Shown here piece by piece: positions 40,206-49,237 of a stretch of 64,000 nucleotides of DNA (positions within the stretch are counted from its first letter, which is position 1; the number at the start of each line of letters is the position of its first letter). The stretch comes from Chloroflexi bacterium UBA5189 (lineage in GTDB: Bacteria; Chloroflexota; Limnocylindria; Limnocylindrales; CSP1-4). The translations under genes were made by a program, and so were the position numbers. Below the pieces are notes generated by a model. It saw only the letters and a list, made by a program, of their open reading frames with translations, was not told the DNA's origin and did not search any database. The DNA lies in the NCBI GenBank assembly GCA_002413045.1, contig DHWF01000002.1, positions 1 through 64,000 of the forward strand, read 5' to 3'.

Positions 40206-41074
40206 CCGCGCAGGATCGGCCGAGTCATGCACGTCGGGCCGCCGGAGCCATTCATGCCGATCTCGGACGCCGCGTAGGTGTGCACCTCGGCGCCGGCCGC
40301 CGCCATCGCCGCGGCGGTTCGCGGGTTGCCCTCCGCCGCGACGACCACGCCCGGCTGCACGGCGAGCACGTTGCAGCCGAGGGTCGGGTACTCCGCCTCG
40401 GGCACCTCGATAAGCCGGTAGCGAAGGTCGCGGAGGAGGTGCCACAGGCCCACGGGCAGCAGCGGCAGGAACACGACCGCGAGATCGTCCGCGATCGGGC
40501 TGATCACCGACATCAGGTGGACCAGCTCGGCCGGGCCCTTCCAGTACGGCACGTCGAACACGCGCACGTCGCCGCCGACAAGCGCGCCCAGCTGATCAAC
40601 GCCGGCCTGGTTCGTCCGCAGCGTCCGCCCGATGCAGAACAGGTCGGGTCGCAGCCAGAAGGTGTCGCCGCCCTCGATCGTTCCCGGTGGCTCGATCCGG
40701 CCGGCGGTCGGAATGCCATGGTCGAGCGTCCACGCCTCGATGACGCCGGCCTCCGGCGCGCGGTTGGGCTTGCCGGGCCGCAGCGGGATGGCGCCGCGAT
40801 CGGTGACGATCAATGGGTCGTACGTGTACAGCAGGTCCGGGCTGTCGATCTCGGCGTCCAGCAGGTGGATCGTCGTGCCGAGCGAGGCGAGCAGCTCGGC
40901 GAAGGCGGCGTGCTCGCGTTGGGCGACGTCGATGTCGCACGCGTGCAGGAAGCCGTACGCGGGATCCTCGAACGCCCGCCCGAAGGCGGGGCCCGGCGCC
41001 TTCAGGAGCGCGCTTCGGAGCGAGGCCGTGTTGCTCTGGCCGCCGAAGGCCTCGAGGCTCGGTGCTTCGATCAC
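40202..41074 (-). CDS. DDAH / amidinotransferase-like guanidino hydrolase
   Basis: This 290-residue protein resembles dimethylarginine dimethylaminohydrolases and arginine deiminase-type enzymes: EGGDTFW carries the acidic pair, GRTLRTNQAGV follows, HLMSVISPI holds the catalytic His and the C-terminal GGPTCMTRPILRG the catalytic Cys. The likely reaction is hydrolysis of a guanidino group such as methylated arginine. The start is GTG at 41074, with TATCCT 6 nt upstream. It is coupled to the M20 peptidase. Confidence 0.82.
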   Translation of the reverse strand: MIEAPSLEAFGGQSNTASLRSALLKAPGPAFGRAFEDPAYGFLHACDIDVAQREHAAFAELLASLGTTIHLLDAEIDSPDLLYTYDPLIVTDRGAIPLRPGKPNRAPEAGVIEAWTLDHGIPTAGRIEPPGTIEGGDTFWLRPDLFCIGRTLRTNQAGVDQLGALVGGDVRVFDVPYWKGPAELVHLMSVISPIADDLAVVFLPLLPVGLWHLLRDLRYRLIEVPEAEYPTLGCNVLAVQPGVVVAAEGNPRTAAAMAAAGAEVHTYAASEIGMNGSGGPTCMTRPILRG

Positions 41075-41080
41075 CGGCGC

Positions 41081-41086
41081 AGGATA
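41081..41086 (-). promoter_or_regulatory. -10 element before the DDAH-like gene
   Basis: TATCCT on the minus strand with a 6 nt spacer to the GTG at 41074; leaderless start predicted and the start choice supported. Confidence 0.55.
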
Positions 41087-41158
41087 GGTCAGGCGGCGGC
41101 GCGCCTGGACGCCTGCCACAACCTGGCCAGTGGCGCGTCTCACCGGCGGAGGGGAACG

Positions 41159-44100
41159 ATGGAGGCAGGCCCAATGCCCGGTGGTTCGGAACCGCGTGGT
41201 CGCGCATTCGATCGAGTGAGGGCGGCGAAGGCCGCGGTCGCGGTCGGGGTGCTCGTGATCGTGGCCGCGATCCTCGCGCCGACGACGCTGACCCACCCGA
41301 CCGCCAGTCCCGGCCACTCCATCGTGCCGGCGTCGACCCAGGTCGCCGCGCAGCCAACGACATCCCCGACGGATGCCCCCGAGGCGTGGTCAGGCCTCGC
41401 GCTCGGGCCGTACGTTGCGGACGCGGAGCTCGTCGCCGACGACAGCGATCGGACCGGCATCGGGACGACGACCTCGTTCACGTTGCGATCCCTCACCTCG
41501 ACCCCTGCGGTCGAGCTCGCACGGGGCCTCCAAGTCGATCCGCCGGTCAAGCTCGCCATCACCGCCGGCGCGACGGCCGACACGGCGACCGTTCGGCCAG
41601 TCAGCCCGCTCGCCGTCGGCCAGCGTTATCGCGTTCGCCTCGAGTCGACCGACGGCTCGCTCGCGGGAACGTGGGCCTTCCGGACCAGGGCTCCGCTGCA
41701 CGTCGTCGGCACCCTGCCGGGCGACCACGCAGTGGACGTTCCCACGAACACCGGCGTCGAGATCACCTTCGACCAGGACGGCGTCACCGGTGTGGCCGAT
41801 CACCTCTCGATCGCTCCGAAGGTTGCCGGACGCTTCGAGGAGCACGGCCGGACGTGGGCCTTCGTGGCCACCAAGCCCCTCGCCAAGGCGACGATCTACA
41901 CCCTCACCGTCCACAAGGGCATCGGCCTCACCGGCTCCACCGAGACCCTCGAGTCCGACCTGACCTTCCGGTTCGAGACCGCCGCGACCGCCGGCCCGAC
42001 GCCGCGCATCGAATTCGGCCGAGCCATGATCGAGATCCCGCCGGATCAGAAGCCGACGGTCCTGGTCACGGACCAGGCCTCGGATGAGAAGGAGGGTCCC
42101 GCAGCCACGAGCGTCGGGATCGTGATCCATCGCCTGCCCGACTTCAAGGCCGTCATCGCTGCGGCTGTCGCGCTCGCCGGTCCCGATTCGTGGGCCATCG
42201 CCGCGCCATCCGCCACCGTCTCGACCACCGGGCTGACCAAGGTCGCCGAGGCCAACGCCCCGATCGTGCAGTCCGATGCCGGGCCGCTCATGACCATCCC
42301 GGTCCGGCTCGCCAAGGGCGCCTACCTCATCACCATCCAGCAGCCCGGCGCCCCGGCGCAGCTGCTCATCCAGGTCACCAACGTGTCCGCCTACGCGATT
42401 GCCGGCACGCAGACCAGCGTCGTCTGGGTCAACGACCTCGGCAGCGATGCATCCGTCGCGGGCGCCACGGTCTCGATCACGGGCGGGCGGCTCCTCGGAA
42501 CCACGGGCGCCGACGGGGTCGTCCGGGTCCCGACGCCCACCGAGCTTGGCGTTGTCCAGGACCCGCTGGCGGGTGCAGATACTCCGGCCCCGCTGCCAGC
42601 CAAGTTCCTGACGGTCACGGCAGCCGGCCTCGGCAGCCTGCTGGTCCCTCTCGGCCTCCCGATTCCGTACGGCTACGCGAACGCGACCTCGTGGTGGTAC
42701 GGCCCGGGCTCGGATGCATGGTGGCTGCTCGTCGGGACCGATCGCACGACGTACCGCCAGACCGACACGGTCCACGTCTACGGCACGATCCGTGCCCGCT
42801 CCGACCGCTCCGTCCCCGACGGGATCGAGCTCCGTCTCCGAGCGCCCGACAGCTCACCGGACGCCCCAATCCTGCGGGTGCCGGTCCACGCAACCGCGCG
42901 CGGTGTCTTCACCGCGGACCTCCACATCGCCGACCTGCCGCGCGCGCAATACGAGATCGACCTGTTTGTCGGCAAGGCGCTCGTGTCGTCCGTGTGGGTC
43001 TACGTGGGCGGCATCGTCAAGCCGGCCTACCAGGTCGACGCACACACCGACCGGCACTCGTACCTGGCGGGGGCCAGCGTCACGATCTCGACGACGACGG
43101 CCTTCTACGACGGCACGCCGGTGCCGGGCATGGAGCTGCAGTTCACCGCCGGCGACCAGCACGCGACGGCCGTCACCGATGTCCTCGGGAAGGCGAGCGT
43201 CGTCCTCAAGGCAGTCACCGAGGACGGACCAGAAGGCGTCGGCAACATGCAGGTCGACGTCGCGCCCGTCCATCCGGAGGAGGGCCAGATCGGCGCGACC
43301 CTGTACGTCCCCGTGATCCCGTCCCGTTCGTGGATCACTGGCGCGGGCACCGTCACCGGCGGCAACATCGTCGTCACGGGCACCCTGTCCTCCTTCGATC
43401 TCGCCGGCTACGAGGCCGCGCTGGCCGCCGGCGGCAGCCTCGACGATCCCGCTGGTGCCCCGATCGCGGGCGGCACCGTCCAGGCCCAGGTCACGCACCT
43501 GGTCGAGCACCGCGTGCAGACCGGCACGACCTACGACTTCATCGAGAAGAAGGTCGTGCCCCAGTACGAGACCACGCAGACCGAGGTCATCCTCGGGACG
43601 CATACGCTGACCTCCGCGGCCGACGGCGCGTTCAGGCTTTCCATCCCGGCCCCCGTCGCAAAGGACACCTACGGGATCCGGCTCACCTCCGCCGACGCGC
43701 AGGGCCGGAAGGTCCAGCTCAGCGTGCAGGCGACGGCAACCGCCAACGTCTCCCCGTGGCCGACCGCCTACCTCGAGGTCCCCGGCGGCTGCGGCATCCC
43801 GAGCCTGCCGAGCCGGCTCGATACCCCTGTCAAGCTCACGATGCGGCAGGGCGACGGCACCACCGCCGCAGGCGGGCGCTTCCTGTTCGTCGTCGGCGAG
43901 GTCGGCGCGCTCGAGGCCACCGTCCAGGACAGCCCGACCTTCACACGCACGCTCCGCGACGCGGACCTGCCCGGGTTCACGGCGCGCGGCGTGTGGCTCA
44001 CGAACGACGGCTATCAGGTGGCCGATGTCGTCGTCGATGTCGATCAGCAGGACAAGGCGGTCACGATCCACCTGCAGCCGGACCGGGCGAGCTACCAGCC

Positions 44101-46195
44101 CGGTGATCAGGTCACGATCGGGGTCACGACGACCGGCCCGACCGGCCACCTGGTCGCCGCCGACGTGGTGATCCAGGGCGTGGACCAGAAGCTGTACACG
44201 CTGGGCGCGGCGAGCGATGTCAACCCGCTCGACCAGCTCATGAGCCAGGTGTCGCCCGGGTTCCTCGCGAGCTACCAATCGCACGCCGTTCCCGTTCCCG
44301 ATGGCGGCGGCTGCGGTGACACCGGAGGCGGTGACCGCGGCGACTTCCGGGACACGGTGGCGTTCCAGCGCATCACGACCGATGCGTCCGGAAAGGGCTC
44401 GATTTCCTTCAAGCTCTCCGACGACCTCACGAGCTGGCACATGTCGGCCATGGCAGTGACCGCCGCGCTCGACGCCGGCCAGGCCTCGGTCCTCATCCCG
44501 GTCGGGCTGCCGTTCTTCGCCGACGCATCGCTGGCGCCGGAGTACCTCGTCGGCGACCAGCCGGTCCTGCGCCTCCGCGGCTACGGCGACGGGCTGGCCA
44601 CCGGCGACCACGTTCGCTTCGTCGTGTCGGCGCCGAGCCTCGGGCTGGCGCCCGCGGTCGTCGCAGGCAACGCCTTCGAGGCGCTCCGCCTCGCACTGCC
44701 GACGATGGTCGCGGGCGACCACTCGATCCGAATCGAGGCCACCGCGACGCATGCCGGGAAGCAGCTGAGCGATGTCCTGATCCGGACCGTCCACATCGTG
44801 GACAGCCGCCTCGGGACCGTCGCGGCGAGTTACGACCTGCTCGGCCCCGACTTCCGCCCGCAGGGCGGCAACGGCCTGACGACGTTCGTCGTGACCGACG
44901 CTGGGCGGGGCAGGCTCATCGCCCCGTTGCGTGACCTCGCGGCCTCGACGAGCGCTCGCTTCGATCGGACGGCCGCAGCCGAGCTGGCGCGCCAGCTTCT
45001 GATCGACGAATTCGACGTTCCGCCGACCTCGCTCCCGACAACCGGCTTCGACGCGGATCGGTACCAGACGGGCGACGGCGTGGCACTCCTCCCCTACGGC
45101 TCGGCGGACCTGTTCCTCGCCGCACGCGCGGCACTGGCGGCAGGGTCGGTCATGGACATCGACGGGCTCCGGAGCGCCTTCCAGGCCGAGCTCGAGAACG
45201 GTGATTCGTCGAACAGCGAGCGGCGGATCGTCGCGCTTGCCGGCCTCGCCGGGACCGGCGCCGACGTCCTCGAGCAGCTACGCGGCTACGACGCCACGAC
45301 CCTCACGCTTCGAGAGCAGCTCTGGCTGGCCCTCGGGTTCGCGGCCGCCGGCGACGAGGCCAGCGCCCGCACGATCGAGCGGATGGTCCTCGCGGCGAGC
45401 GGCCAGCGGCTGGGGCCGTGGGTTCGCCTCGCGGCGGGCTCGTCCCTCGACGATTCGCTCGAGGCCTCGGGGCTGTTGCTCCTCCTCGCGGCGCGACTCG
45501 GCGATCCGATCGCAAACGACGTCTCGCGGTACCTCACCGACCATCCATCGACGGAGCAGGTGTTCCCGCTCGAGCAGCTGGGCTACGTCCAGGGCATGCT
45601 CGACCGCCTGCCGAAGACCGCCGGACGATTTGCCTGGACGGTCGACGGACGGCGCCACGACGTCACGCTCGAGCCGGGCGGCTCGTTCAGCCTCGTACTG
45701 ACGCCGGGCCAGCGGGCGGGCCTGCGGCTCGAGCCACTTGCCGGCCAGCTTGCGGTCGCCACCACCTGGACGGCGACGGGCGGCGCCCTCCCGGCCGATC
45801 CGACGATGTCGGTCGTCAGGACCGTCACGCCGGCCGGTGACGCGTCGGACGCCCACCTCGTCAAGGTCACGCTGACGGTGTCCTTCGGAGCCCAGGCACC
45901 CGGCGGCTGCTATCGCCTGACCGACCTGCTCCCGTCCGGGCTCGCGCCGGTCGTCGCCGGCGCCGGCTGGAGTGACGAGGAATCGGAAGGTCCCCCCGAC
46001 GTGATCGGTCCGTACGATATCGACGGGCAGATCGTGTCGTGGTGCGTCTCGCCGCAGGACCTGCAACACGTCTACGGCTACTCGGCGCGCGTCGTCACGG
46101 CAGGCACGTACCGCTGGGAGCCCGCCGTCGTGCAGTCCGAGGTTGCCCCGACGGTCGGGTCCTCGACGCCCGCGACGACCTACACGATCCGCTAG
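41159..46195 (+). CDS. Alpha-2-macroglobulin-like giant surface protein
   Basis: This 1678-residue protein starts at ATG 41159 behind GGAGGGG. After an N-terminal helix (about 27-46) and Thr/Pro-rich linker come an SbsA/Big-type Ig domain (VGTLPGDHAVDVPTNTGVEITF), MG2/MG-like domains (YRQTDTVHVYGTIRARSD; DRHSYLAGASVTISTTTAFYDG) and the alpha-2-macroglobulin core (RITTDASGKGSISFKLSDDLTSWH; VGLPFFADASLAPEYLVGDQ). The C-terminal half is alpha-alpha-toroid-like. No thioester CxEQ motif is visible. Bacterial A2M proteins trap proteases; without a thioester this one may bind or scaffold only. The longer open frame upstream overlaps antisense genes and is excluded. Confidence 0.82.
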   Translation: MEAGPMPGGSEPRGRAFDRVRAAKAAVAVGVLVIVAAILAPTTLTHPTASPGHSIVPASTQVAAQPTTSPTDAPEAWSGLALGPYVADAELVADDSDRTGIGTTTSFTLRSLTSTPAVELARGLQVDPPVKLAITAGATADTATVRPVSPLAVGQRYRVRLESTDGSLAGTWAFRTRAPLHVVGTLPGDHAVDVPTNTGVEITFDQDGVTGVADHLSIAPKVAGRFEEHGRTWAFVATKPLAKATIYTLTVHKGIGLTGSTETLESDLTFRFETAATAGPTPRIEFGRAMIEIPPDQKPTVLVTDQASDEKEGPAATSVGIVIHRLPDFKAVIAAAVALAGPDSWAIAAPSATVSTTGLTKVAEANAPIVQSDAGPLMTIPVRLAKGAYLITIQQPGAPAQLLIQVTNVSAYAIAGTQTSVVWVNDLGSDASVAGATVSITGGRLLGTTGADGVVRVPTPTELGVVQDPLAGADTPAPLPAKFLTVTAAGLGSLLVPLGLPIPYGYANATSWWYGPGSDAWWLLVGTDRTTYRQTDTVHVYGTIRARSDRSVPDGIELRLRAPDSSPDAPILRVPVHATARGVFTADLHIADLPRAQYEIDLFVGKALVSSVWVYVGGIVKPAYQVDAHTDRHSYLAGASVTISTTTAFYDGTPVPGMELQFTAGDQHATAVTDVLGKASVVLKAVTEDGPEGVGNMQVDVAPVHPEEGQIGATLYVPVIPSRSWITGAGTVTGGNIVVTGTLSSFDLAGYEAALAAGGSLDDPAGAPIAGGTVQAQVTHLVEHRVQTGTTYDFIEKKVVPQYETTQTEVILGTHTLTSAADGAFRLSIPAPVAKDTYGIRLTSADAQGRKVQLSVQATATANVSPWPTAYLEVPGGCGIPSLPSRLDTPVKLTMRQGDGTTAAGGRFLFVVGEVGALEATVQDSPTFTRTLRDADLPGFTARGVWLTNDGYQVADVVVDVDQQDKAVTIHLQPDRASYQPGDQVTIGVTTTGPTGHLVAADVVIQGVDQKLYTLGAASDVNPLDQLMSQVSPGFLASYQSHAVPVPDGGGCGDTGGGDRGDFRDTVAFQRITTDASGKGSISFKLSDDLTSWHMSAMAVTAALDAGQASVLIPVGLPFFADASLAPEYLVGDQPVLRLRGYGDGLATGDHVRFVVSAPSLGLAPAVVAGNAFEALRLALPTMVAGDHSIRIEATATHAGKQLSDVLIRTVHIVDSRLGTVAASYDLLGPDFRPQGGNGLTTFVVTDAGRGRLIAPLRDLAASTSARFDRTAAAELARQLLIDEFDVPPTSLPTTGFDADRYQTGDGVALLPYGSADLFLAARAALAAGSVMDIDGLRSAFQAELENGDSSNSERRIVALAGLAGTGADVLEQLRGYDATTLTLREQLWLALGFAAAGDEASARTIERMVLAASGQRLGPWVRLAAGSSLDDSLEASGLLLLLAARLGDPIANDVSRYLTDHPSTEQVFPLEQLGYVQGMLDRLPKTAGRFAWTVDGRRHDVTLEPGGSFSLVLTPGQRAGLRLEPLAGQLAVATTWTATGGALPADPTMSVVRTVTPAGDASDAHLVKVTLTVSFGAQAPGGCYRLTDLLPSGLAPVVAGAGWSDEESEGPPDVIGPYDIDGQIVSWCVSPQDLQHVYGYSARVVTAGTYRWEPAVVQSEVAPTVGSSTPATTYTIR

Positions 46196-47430
46196 CCGGC
46201 GAGCTCCGCCAGCTCGTCGGCGAGGCGGTCGATCTCGGCGCGCGTGTTGTAGTGCGTCAAGCCGATGCGAACCACGCCGTCCGGCGCGAGCCCGAGCCGC
46301 TCGATGAGGCCGGTGGCATAGAAGTCGCCGTCCCAGACGGCGATGCCGCGCTCGCCGAGTCGCGCGGCCGCATCGTGGGGCGTGATGCCCGTGATGGTGA
46401 TCGCCACGGTCGGGGTTCGTCGCTCGACGTCCGCGTCGGCGGTCAGGCCGACGATCGAGATCCCGTCGATCGCCCCGATGCGCGCCGCCAGGTGCCGGTA
46501 CAGCTCCATCTCGTAGGCCCGGATCGCGTGCATCCCGGCGAGCACGCGCTCGCGTCGGGAGCCGTCGGCGGGCGCGCCGCCGTAGCGAACGCCGACGTCG
46601 GCGAGGTACTCGATCGCGGCGAGGGCGCCGGCGTAGCCCTCGAAGTTCCCCGTGCCGGTCTCGAACCGATGCGAGGCCGGGCGGACCTTGTATGCCGGCA
46701 GCCGATCCGCGATCTCGCGCCGCGCATACAGCGCGCCGACGTGCGGACCGAAGAACTTGTAGACCGAGCAGGCGACGAAGTCGGCGTCCACGGCGCGCGC
46801 GTCGAGCGGGAGGTGCGGCGCGGCGTGGACCGCATCGACGAACAGCCACGCCCCCGCGCGGTGGGCGCGCGCGGCGACCTCGGCGACCGGGTTGATCGTG
46901 CCCACCGCGTTCGACGCCCAGCCGACGGAAACCAGCCTCGTGCGCTCGTTGAGGAGCGGGTCGAGGTCCTCGAGGCGAAGGGTGCAGTCGGCGAGATTCG
47001 GCTCCCAGGTGCGGACGATCACCTCGCTGTCCCGGGCCGCGGCGATCCACGGGTCGACGTTGGCCTGGTGATCGAGCCCCGAGACCACGATCTCGTCGCC
47101 GGGTCGGAAGGTCGCGACGATCGACCGCGAAACGTGGAACGTGAGGGTGGTCATGTTCGGCCCGAGGGTGATCTCGTTCGCGTCCACGCCGAGCAGGTCG
47201 GCGAGGGCGGCGTGGGCATCGTCGACGATGGCATCCGATCGCTGCGAGGTCGGGAACAGGCCGCCGTGATTCGCGTTCGACTCGCGGTAGTAGCGCGACA
47301 CCGCGTCGATCACCGATTCCGGGACCTGGGTCCCGCCGGGGCCGTCGAAGAACGCCATCGGGCGGCCGTCATGGGTCAGCGAGAGCGCCGGGAACCGGCC
47401 GCGAATGGCGTCGACATCGAAGATGGTCAT
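46192..47430 (-). CDS. Cysteine-desulfurase-like class V aminotransferase
   Basis: This 412-residue PLP enzyme resembles the cysteine-desulfurase-like subfamily (TIGR01976 type). MAFFDGPGGTQVPESVIDA opens the protein. D in LFVDAVHAAPHLPLD binds the PLP nitrogen, and K in CSVYKFFGPHVGALY forms the Schiff base. I see no clear SufS-type active-site Cys loop, so true desulfurase activity is uncertain. The ATG at 47430 has TAGCAT 8 nt upstream. The stop overlaps the stop of the convergent A2M gene (CTAG). Confidence 0.85.
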   Translation of the reverse strand: MTIFDVDAIRGRFPALSLTHDGRPMAFFDGPGGTQVPESVIDAVSRYYRESNANHGGLFPTSQRSDAIVDDAHAALADLLGVDANEITLGPNMTTLTFHVSRSIVATFRPGDEIVVSGLDHQANVDPWIAAARDSEVIVRTWEPNLADCTLRLEDLDPLLNERTRLVSVGWASNAVGTINPVAEVAARAHRAGAWLFVDAVHAAPHLPLDARAVDADFVACSVYKFFGPHVGALYARREIADRLPAYKVRPASHRFETGTGNFEGYAGALAAIEYLADVGVRYGGAPADGSRRERVLAGMHAIRAYEMELYRHLAARIGAIDGISIVGLTADADVERRTPTVAITITGITPHDAAARLGERGIAVWDGDFYATGLIERLGLAPDGVVRIGLTHYNTRAEIDRLADELAELAG

Positions 47431-47438
47431 GGGGCGGG

Positions 47439-47444
47439 ATGCTA
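47439..47444 (-). promoter_or_regulatory. -10 element before the cysteine-desulfurase-like gene
   Basis: TAGCAT on the minus strand with an 8 nt spacer to the ATG at 47430. Confidence 0.5.
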
Positions 47445-47500
47445 GCCGGTCGGCGTGCCTCCGTTCCGGTGCGTCGTTGACCGCGCAACGACTCGGGCCG

Positions 47501-47506
47501 TACGAT
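47501..47506 (+). promoter_or_regulatory. -10 element before the MarR gene
   Basis: TACGAT with a 9 nt spacer to the ATG at 47516; the transcript would have no or a very short leader. Confidence 0.5.
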
Positions 47507-47515
47507 GGACTGGTC

Positions 47516-48007
47516 ATGCCGTCTCCGACGACCACCCAGGTCCAGCCGCTCACGCCCCGCGATCCGCGACTCGCGCCGTGGCGCGCCTTCGTGACGGCCC
47601 AGGCGCACGTCTCGCGCCGGCTCGACGAGGACCTGCGCGCCGAGCACGGCATGTCGCTCCAGGAGTACGTGGCGCTCCTGATCCTGGTCGAGGCGCCGGA
47701 GCATCGACTCCGGATGGGCCGCCTGGCCGAGCTGCTGACGCTCTCGAAGAGTGGCGCCACCCGCCTCATCGACCGGCTCGTCGACGACGGCCTCGTCGCC
47801 CGCGTCACCTGCTCCAGCGACCTGCGGGGCGCCGAGGCCGCGCTCACGGACGCCGGCGTTAACCGCCTCCGCACGGCCGCGCCGACCCACCTCCGCGGCA
47901 TCGCCGACTATTTCCTGTCCGCCATCGATGCCGACGACATCCAGGTCGTCGAGCGCACGATGCGCGCCGTCGGCGATCGCGCCTGCGGCTCCCGGGGTCG
48001 CGCCTGA
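47516..48007 (+). CDS. MarR-family transcriptional regulator
   Basis: This 163-residue regulator has the MarR winged helix: MSLQEYVALLILVEAPEHRLRMGRLAELLTLSKSGATRLIDRLVDDGLVAR (wing around TCSSDLRGAEAALTDAG). A short N-terminal tail precedes it. It is coupled to the DUF72 gene and divergent from the desulfurase-like gene, one of which it may control. The ligand is unknown. Confidence 0.88.
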   Translation: MPSPTTTQVQPLTPRDPRLAPWRAFVTAQAHVSRRLDEDLRAEHGMSLQEYVALLILVEAPEHRLRMGRLAELLTLSKSGATRLIDRLVDDGLVARVTCSSDLRGAEAALTDAGVNRLRTAAPTHLRGIADYFLSAIDADDIQVVERTMRAVGDRACGSRGRA

Positions 48008-48831
48008 CCGGTCGCGGACCCGGCCGCCTGCTCGTCGGGACGTCAGGCTTCGCCTACCCCGACTGGGTACCTCGCTTCTACCCCGCCGGCACGCGCGCTT
48101 CCGGCTTCCTGGCTTCGTACGCCAAGCGCTTGCCGGCGCTCGAGCTGAACGCGACGTTCCGGCGCCGGCCCACGGCGTCGGCGATCGCGGGCTGGCTGCG
48201 GGCGACACCGCCGGAGTTCCGGTTCGCGGTCAAGGCCCAGCGCGGCTCCGCGGTCCGGGCGCTGTGGGGAGCACCCGAGGAGTCGATCGCGTGGCTGACG
48301 GAGCCGCTTCCCGCGTTCGGCGAACGACTCGGCGCCGTCCTCTTCCGCGTCCCTGCCGAGATCCGGCGCGACGGCCCGTGGGTCGGTGGCGACACGTCGC
48401 TTGCCGACGCGCGGCTCGCGGCGTTCCTCGCCGCCTGGCCGCGAACGATCCCGCTCGTCGTTGAGCTCCAGGACACGTCGTGGCACGTCGACGAGACGTT
48501 CGCTGCGCTCCGCTCCACCGGCGCGACCCTGTGCACCACCGAGCTGCCGCCGGAGGGCGACGAAGGAGCGACGGGCTCAGGTGGCGTGGCGGGCGGTGGC
48601 GAAGCGGCACCCGATCCCGAGCCGCCGTTCATCCGCCGGACGGGGTCGTTCCTGTACCTGCGCCTGCGCCGGCACGACTACGCCGCTGCGGAGCTCGATG
48701 CCTGGGCCGCGCGGATCGAGCCGTTCCTCGCCGCCGGCGACGATGTCTACGCGTTCTTCCGTCACGACGCGGTCGGGCGCGCGAGCGAGCTTGCGCTCGA
48801 GCTGCTGGAACGGTTCCCGGGGAATCGCTGA
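48004..48831 (+). CDS. DUF72 family protein with a probable CTG start
   Basis: The frame is clear from LLVGTSGFAYPDWVPRFYPAG, the conserved N-terminus of DUF72, to ELALELLERFPGNR. LVVELQDTSWHVDETF is a second conserved DUF72 segment. An in-frame stop lies at 47860-47862, and no ATG, GTG or TTG occurs between it and the conserved N-terminus. The CTG at 48004 overlaps the MarR stop as CTGA, the same pattern as ATGA coupling elsewhere, and is the best start (275 residues). A TTG at 48130 would cut off the conserved first strand. The family has a TIM-barrel-like fold of unknown activity. Confidence 0.8.
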   Translation: MTGRGPGRLLVGTSGFAYPDWVPRFYPAGTRASGFLASYAKRLPALELNATFRRRPTASAIAGWLRATPPEFRFAVKAQRGSAVRALWGAPEESIAWLTEPLPAFGERLGAVLFRVPAEIRRDGPWVGGDTSLADARLAAFLAAWPRTIPLVVELQDTSWHVDETFAALRSTGATLCTTELPPEGDEGATGSGGVAGGGEAAPDPEPPFIRRTGSFLYLRLRRHDYAAAELDAWAARIEPFLAAGDDVYAFFRHDAVGRASELALELLERFPGNR

Positions 48832-48844
48832 CCCGCAGGTGCGA

Positions 48845-49213
48845 TCAGCCGGCGGCGGCTCCATGCGGCCGGCCCTGCTGGTGATCGGCTCGATGCGTGT
48901 ACTCGGCCGGCCCGAAGGCGACCAGGACCACGAGCTCCTCCTCGATGTCGTGGAAGCGATGCTCGACGTCCGCACCGACGAACACGGTCGAGCCGGGCTC
49001 GACGGCGTGATCAGCAGCGCCGACCTGGATGCTGGCCCGGCCCGAGATCACGTGGTAGACCTCGTCCTCGGTGTGCGGACCCTGGGGATCGGCGCCACCG
49101 GCCGGGAGCACGTAGAGTCCCACCGACAGGTCGTGAGTCCGGATGAACTCGTGGTACAGGCGACCGGACTCGGCGCGCGCCTGGAGCAGGAGGTCCAGCG
49201 AGAAAGCGTCCAC
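48845..49213 (-). CDS. Cupin-domain protein
   Basis: From GTG at 49213 this is a 122-residue single cupin barrel: GLYVLPAGGADPQGPHTEDEVYHVISGRA holds the first metal-binding motif (H, H/E) and VGADVEHRFHDIEEELVVLVAF the second. It may bind a metal and act as an isomerase, dioxygenase or small-molecule sensor. The GTG is preceded by TAGGCT with an 8 nt spacer. A longer frame from 49234 is possible but would run past that promoter. Confidence 0.82.
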   Translation of the reverse strand: MDAFSLDLLLQARAESGRLYHEFIRTHDLSVGLYVLPAGGADPQGPHTEDEVYHVISGRASIQVGAADHAVEPGSTVFVGADVEHRFHDIEEELVVLVAFGPAEYTHRADHQQGRPHGAAAG

Positions 49214-49221
49214 GGGTCGGG

Positions 49222-49231
49222 AGCCTAGCAT
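49222..49231. promoter_or_regulatory. Overlapping divergent -10 elements
   Basis: TAGGCT on the minus strand (49222-49227, for the cupin GTG at 49213) and TAGCAT on the plus strand (49226-49231, for the ATG at 49238) share two bases. The two start codons are only 24 bp apart. RNA polymerase cannot bind both at once. Confidence 0.6.
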
Positions 49232-49237
49232 CACGGG

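Noticed and set aside
39770..41158. Long open frame upstream of the A2M-like gene (a continuous frame of over 2100 codons)
   Set aside because: It runs antisense through the M20 and DDAH-like genes, which have clear motifs. The Arg/Ala/Pro-rich translation has no family features, and a strong Shine-Dalgarno marks the real start at 41159.
48130..48831. DUF72 starting at TTG 48130
   Set aside because: It would remove the conserved N-terminal VGTSGFAYPDW strand that is in the same open frame upstream.
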